Position numbers and translations under genes: made by a program
Shown: piece after piece, positions 60,434 to 64,000 of the stretch
Position numbering within the stretch: position 1 is the first letter of the stretch
Layout: the number at the start of each line of letters is the position of its first letter
Notes under the pieces: model-generated
Database searches by the model: none
The model's input: the letters and a program-made list of their open reading frames with translations, nothing else
Told to the model about the DNA's origin: nothing
Assembly (NCBI GenBank): GCA_019636815.1
Contig: JAHBWT010000010.1
Span: forward strand, 1-64,000
Direction of reading: 5' to 3'
DNA length: 64,000 nucleotides
Source: Nitrospira sp.
GTDB lineage: Bacteria; Nitrospirota; Nitrospiria; Nitrospirales; Nitrospiraceae

Positions 60434-62121
60434 GGTTCCCTACCCTCATGCCACAGCCGCACCCCAGCGTCTGCCGTGCGGGGCAGGCAGACTCCAAACC
60501 GTGTCCCTTGACCTTCATGGCTTTCCACTTTGATCCACCCTCCGTGCAGATCCACGATACGATGGACAGCCGCCAACCCTAATCCGGATCCTCTCTGTTT
60601 GGTGGTAAAGAACGGAAGAAAGATTTTGTCGAGATTGTTCTTCGGGATACCTTCGCCGGTATCGTGAAATGAGACTTCAATTACGTCAGCCTTGCGTCCC
60701 GCGACATCGACTTTCCTGCTTCCGGCCGTGATCGTCAGTTCCCCGCCGGCTGGCATTGCATCGAACGCATTCACCGCCAAATTCCAGAACACTTGTTTCA
60801 TTTGATCCTGATCGACTTGAGCCCGCAATGCCCCCGCACAGGGGACTACCTTAATAGAAATACCTCTTCGGATTCGTGCTTCATGTTGTACCAGATCAAG
60901 AGTCTCGGCAAGGACTTTGTATAAATCGTACTCCGCCAGATTCAGGGCCGGCGGCCTCGCGTACTGGAGAAACTCGGTGATGATCGCGTCCAACCTCGTC
61001 GCTTCCCGAATTGCAATGTCCATCAGACGCTGACTGGTCTCATCGGCCTGGAGATCCTTTCGAAGCATTTGCATCGCACCCGCAAGCGCACCTAATGGAT
61101 TGCGAATTTCATGTGCCATGCCCGCCGACATTTCTCCGAGGCTGGCAAGCCACTGCTTGCGCCGCATTTCCTCTTCCAGATCACGTATCTGCGTGAGATC
61201 CTTGAACACTCCAACCAATCCCTTTTGTTCCCCTCTCTCGTGCAAAGGCCCAAGCGTCATCCCGAGAATCAATCGATTGCCGTCAAACCGCTTGCACTCC
61301 ACGTCAAATCGGACGTTCGCGGAGACGCCCTCCGTGCGTTCACCTTCTAGGTGATTCGGATGCCAATCGAACACTTCCCGCCAATGGCGTCCTCGGACTT
61401 GCTGAAAGTCATAGCCGGTGGCCTCCTGCGCCGCGGGATTGAACGAGGTAATTCGCCCGTTTTCGTCCGTCGTGAACACCCCGCTGCTGATACTGTGAAC
61501 GATGTTTTCGTGGAACGCCCGAAGGCGACTCAGTCCCTGCTCTTTTTCACGAAGCGATAGATCGGCTTGTCCAAGTTGGTCTGCGAGCGCCCCGCTCAAG
61601 TACCCGACAACCAGGAAGGCCAAACTATACACCCCGAACGCATGAAGCGTTTCAGCGGCACTGAGTCGAGTATGCAGCAACCATCCCCATCCCTCCGCCA
61701 GCCCATGGAGCTGCACATTCGTCAGAATCCCGAAGAGGATGATGCACAGACTCGCGGTCAGCAAGCCCACACGCCGACGCGACACGAGGCTGGCAACCGT
61801 CACGCTGATGACATACAGGACAGCAAACGGACTCTCGATTCCGCCCGTCCGTGCGATTAAGATCGTCTCGAGCAGGAAATCAATCGCGACTTGAGCCCAC
61901 GCAAATTGGACGAGCACTTCCGGGTCGGACAGTTTCCTGATCACGAGCGCGTAGATGATGGTGGCCGCGTAGGTACAAACAATCAGAGCATAGAATGTTT
62001 CAACCCGTTCGCCTTTTGTAACCTGGAAGGCCAGGGAAAGTCCCAGCAAGAGGGTCACGATGACGGCCCGCCACCCCATCAACCAGTAAATTCTAGCCTT
62101 GATGTCCTCCACAAAATACAA
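60418..62121 (-). CDS. PilS-like membrane sensor histidine kinase
   Basis: A 567-residue kinase. Six hydrophobic helices occupy residues about 15-185 (VIVTLLLGLSLAF, ALIVCTYAATIIYALVI, VLYVISVTVASLVS, TASLCIILFGILTNV), as in PilS. A PAS domain spans about 203-320 (FHENIVHSISSGVFTTDENG). HisKA has H337 in GMAHEIRNPLGALAGAM. The HATPase has N-box FWNLAVNAFDAMP, DTGEGIPKNNLDK and RGSGLGLAAVHRIVDLHGG. It has no receiver domain and signals to the adjacent NtrC-type regulator. It lies 194 bp downstream of pilC, where a separate promoter may sit. Confidence 0.95.
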   Translation of the reverse strand: MYFVEDIKARIYWLMGWRAVIVTLLLGLSLAFQVTKGERVETFYALIVCTYAATIIYALVIRKLSDPEVLVQFAWAQVAIDFLLETILIARTGGIESPFAVLYVISVTVASLVSRRRVGLLTASLCIILFGILTNVQLHGLAEGWGWLLHTRLSAAETLHAFGVYSLAFLVVGYLSGALADQLGQADLSLREKEQGLSRLRAFHENIVHSISSGVFTTDENGRITSFNPAAQEATGYDFQQVRGRHWREVFDWHPNHLEGERTEGVSANVRFDVECKRFDGNRLILGMTLGPLHERGEQKGLVGVFKDLTQIRDLEEEMRRKQWLASLGEMSAGMAHEIRNPLGALAGAMQMLRKDLQADETSQRLMDIAIREATRLDAIITEFLQYARPPALNLAEYDLYKVLAETLDLVQHEARIRRGISIKVVPCAGALRAQVDQDQMKQVFWNLAVNAFDAMPAGGELTITAGSRKVDVAGRKADVIEVSFHDTGEGIPKNNLDKIFLPFFTTKQRGSGLGLAAVHRIVDLHGGWIKVESHEGQGTRFGVCLPRTADAGVRLWHEGREPWKRS

Positions 62122-62315
62122 CTCCAGCTAGGCGGTAGTGTTGATCCTTATCACCGACTGACCATGGCCTGAGTGGTTCCATCCACGCGGAAGCATCCTG
62201 AGAACGCGTGTCGATTGATTTCGATTCGGCGGAGGACTCGCCAGAAGCGGACGACTAGACCATCCCGTCCAAGAAGATCGCGAAGCCGTCTCTCGAATTG
62301 GGCTCGGCAAACGGC

Positions 62316-63530
62316 CTAACCGATTGCCGATGCCATCGTGAAAATTGGCAGATACATGGCGACCACGATGAATCCGACCGTCGTACCCAAAAATACCATC
62401 ATCATGGGCTCCAAGAGTGCGGTGAGATTTCCGACAGCCTCGTCGACTTCATCTTCATAGAAATCGGCGATCTTTCCGAGCATGGTGTCCAACGCGCCGG
62501 TGGATTCTCCGACCGAAATCATATGCGTGACCATTTTGGGGAATGTCCCGCTTTTCGCAAGAGGATCCGAGATGGTTTTCCCTCCGCTGATGCTGACCTT
62601 AGCGTCAAGAAGAGCCCCTTCCACCACTTTGTTACCTGAAGTTTTTGCACAAATCGTCAGCGCGTCCAACAAGGGAACGCCGCTCGCCAGCAAGGTGCCC
62701 AGGGTTCGCGTAAATTTGGCGACCGATGCCTTCCTGATCAAGTCTCCGAACACCGGAAGCTTCAGCAAGAGCTTATCGATCGCCAGCCTTCCCTGTGGGG
62801 TCGCATAGTATTTCTTGATGCCCACCACCGCCGCTATGATGACGCCAAGAATGATGTACCAATTGCCTTGCACGAAGTTACTCATGTCGATGACGAGCTG
62901 TGTCGGCGCGGGCAACGCCATCTTTCCGCCGGACATTTCCTTGAACATCTTTTCGAAGACCGGGATTACCCAGATCATCAAAACCGTGATGACGATCGCG
63001 GCAATGCCGACGATGGCCGCGGGATAGACCATGGCACTCTTGATCTGTCCCTTGAGTTTCATCGCCTTTTCGATGTGCTTAGAGAGACGGCTAAGAATGG
63101 TATCGAGCAACCCTCCCACTTCACCGGCGTGAACCATATTGACGTACAAATCATCGAATATTTTCGGATGTTTATGGAGCGCATCTGAGAAAGTCGAGCC
63201 TCCCTCGACTTGGAGTCGGATATCACCTACGGATTTCCTCAAGACCGCGTTTTCTGATTGTGTCGAGAGGATTTCGAGGCACTGAATCAGGGGGAGTCCC
63301 GCATTGATCATGGTTCCGAATTGTCTGGTAAAAACGACAAGATCCTTTTCTTTTACTCCACTTCCCAGGCTAAAACTGAATCCATCTTTGGCGGCCTTTT
63401 CCTCAAGGCTGGTCACGACCACGCTTTGCTTGCGCAATTGTTCGACAGCCTCATCGCGCGACTTCGCGACGAGCTCACCCTTCTTCACCGCTCCCGATCG
63501 ACTCCGTCCAACGTACGCAAACGTGGCCAT
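62316..63530 (-). CDS. pilC: PilC/GspF-family inner-membrane platform protein
   Basis: A 404-residue protein with two GspF repeats. FAYVGRSRSGAVKKGELVAKSRDEA begins the cytoplasmic N-domain. VVFTRQFGTMINAGLPLIQCLEIL and AKFTRTLGTLLASGVPLLDALTI are the paired cyto-domains. Helices occur at MVYPAAIVGIAAIVITVLMIWVI, WYIILGVIIAAVVGI and LLEPMMMVFLGTTVGFIVVAMYLP. It forms the rotating platform that links the pilus ATPases to pilin. PilB/PilT and pilin genes are not in this window. AGGA precedes the ATG. Confidence 0.96.
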   Translation of the reverse strand: MATFAYVGRSRSGAVKKGELVAKSRDEAVEQLRKQSVVVTSLEEKAAKDGFSFSLGSGVKEKDLVVFTRQFGTMINAGLPLIQCLEILSTQSENAVLRKSVGDIRLQVEGGSTFSDALHKHPKIFDDLYVNMVHAGEVGGLLDTILSRLSKHIEKAMKLKGQIKSAMVYPAAIVGIAAIVITVLMIWVIPVFEKMFKEMSGGKMALPAPTQLVIDMSNFVQGNWYIILGVIIAAVVGIKKYYATPQGRLAIDKLLLKLPVFGDLIRKASVAKFTRTLGTLLASGVPLLDALTICAKTSGNKVVEGALLDAKVSISGGKTISDPLAKSGTFPKMVTHMISVGESTGALDTMLGKIADFYEDEVDEAVGNLTALLEPMMMVFLGTTVGFIVVAMYLPIFTMASAIG

Positions 63531-63677
63531 AGCTTCTTTATCCTGTTGTGGCTCCTTGAGCCGTTTGTGGAAAATGCCTAGGACTACGAAGTGAGTCTAC
63601 TGGGGGGTCAAAAACCTGTCAAAAACTATTGCATTATTTACTCAAGCGACATGACGGACATGTCCTGGCTCCTGTCG

Positions 63678-64000
63678 TTAGGCAAGCGGAGGAGCCGCAT
63701 TGGTGTCGCGAAACCCTCGGTAGAGGTAATGTAACCCTGAGGCAAGTGTGAACCCGACCATCATCATGAGAAGTGGCGTGAGCATGGCGGGATCAAGCCC
63801 ACGCCACGTCAAGAGCACAACCAGCAGGACGTAGCTCAATTGCAACAGGGTCGTCCCTTTGCCGAGGAAGGTCGGCTTTACGTTGATCGGGGTACTCGTG
63901 ACGTGGGCAACCGCAGTGCCCAAAAGGAGAATCAAGTCCCGGCTGACAACGAGGATGACAAGCCATGATGGAATCAGATGCAATACGGCAAGGGAAATGA
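63678..64000 (-). CDS. CDP-alcohol phosphatidyltransferase, C-terminal part (runs off window)
   Basis: The frame is open to the window edge, so the N-terminal CDP-binding motif is not visible. The visible 107 codons contain LIPSWLVILVVSRDLILLLGTAVAH, a feature of the PgsA/CDP-OH-P transferase helices, followed by PTFLGKGTTLLQLSYVLLVVLL and GFTLASGLHYLYRGF. It probably makes phosphatidylglycerophosphate or another phospholipid headgroup. The in-frame TTG at 63983 is not a likely true start, because homologous sequence continues upstream. Confidence 0.8.
   Translation of the reverse strand, partial: ISLAVLHLIPSWLVILVVSRDLILLLGTAVAHVTSTPINVKPTFLGKGTTLLQLSYVLLVVLLTWRGLDPAMLTPLLMMMVGFTLASGLHYLYRGFRDTNAAPPLA

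Noticed and set aside
1-64000. CRISPR arrays, insertion sequences, integrases, toxin-antitoxin pairs or known phage-defence genes
   Set aside because: None was recognised on reading both strands. No regularly spaced repeats or transposase-like frames are present.

Overview
The window is a moderately GC-rich, gene-dense bacterial chromosome segment with no rRNA, tRNA, CRISPR array or insertion sequence that I could recognise. Gene content suggests a free-living Gram-negative autotroph. It has outer-membrane lipoproteins and beta-barrels, an RND efflux trio, a CbbQ-type AAA+ ATPase, type IV pilus or type II secretion genes (secretin, PilC, PilS/PilR) and the ispE-prs-rplY-pth-ychF housekeeping string. 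The combination looks most like Nitrospira (Nitrospirota), but that assignment is inference from remembered gene content, not from a search.

Layout. 1-3472 (minus): the start of a SAM-domain/class III cyclase protein, a universal-stress/UbiB-kinase fusion and a DUF5069 protein. 3598-12060 (minus): a five-gene chain with 4-bp overlaps at three of its four junctions, made of RND adaptor, pump, outer-membrane factor, GH15 glycosidase and ROK/polyphosphate-glucokinase-like kinase. 12188-14203: an NDH-2-like dehydrogenase fused to cNMP-binding and CBS domains. 14575-18609 (minus): a run of small stress or detoxification proteins (two VOC, SnoaL, HbpS, DsbA/FrnE, NmrA). 19183-22887 (minus): a TetR, HlyD, ABC ATPase (frameshifted) and ABC-2 permease operon with a clear promoter/operator. 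It is bracketed by glycine-zipper lipoprotein genes on one side (23269-24186) and a decayed tail of the same family on the other (18992-19030). 24189-29252 (minus): YggU, CbbQ-like ATPase, hybrid histidine kinase and a YkgJ-DUF2156 fusion.

29460-36718 (plus): a compact accessory island. It holds an unrecognised ATP-grasp-like protein, a glutaredoxin-like protein, lysine 2,3-aminomutase, a long-form dCTP deaminase, a small membrane protein, a paired TIGR04283/TIGR04282 glycosyltransferase set, an SDR with an altered active site and a small zinc-ribbon-like protein. 36805-38078: a cis-CaaD-like tautomerase and a MarR regulator, divergent around strong palindromes. 38152-46839: envelope functions (Lnb-like DUF4105 protein, DUF3015, TRL lipoprotein, beta-barrel, M48 peptidase, AIM24-like protein, Tat-exported amidohydrolase).

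46949-54244: a 1389-residue TPR/transmembrane protein with a pseudopilin-like tail, a small CxxC protein, a lone GspD-type secretin and a PilZ protein. 54486-64000 (minus): ychF, pth, rplY, prs, ispE, a PilR/PilS pair, pilC and the end of a CDP-alcohol phosphatidyltransferase.

The best candidates for something undescribed are the lysine-aminomutase/ATP-grasp cluster with its divergent DUF2156 fusion, the NDH-2-cNMP-CBS and USP-UbiB fusions, the giant TPR protein next to the lone secretin, and the efflux cassette flanked by lipoprotein copies.
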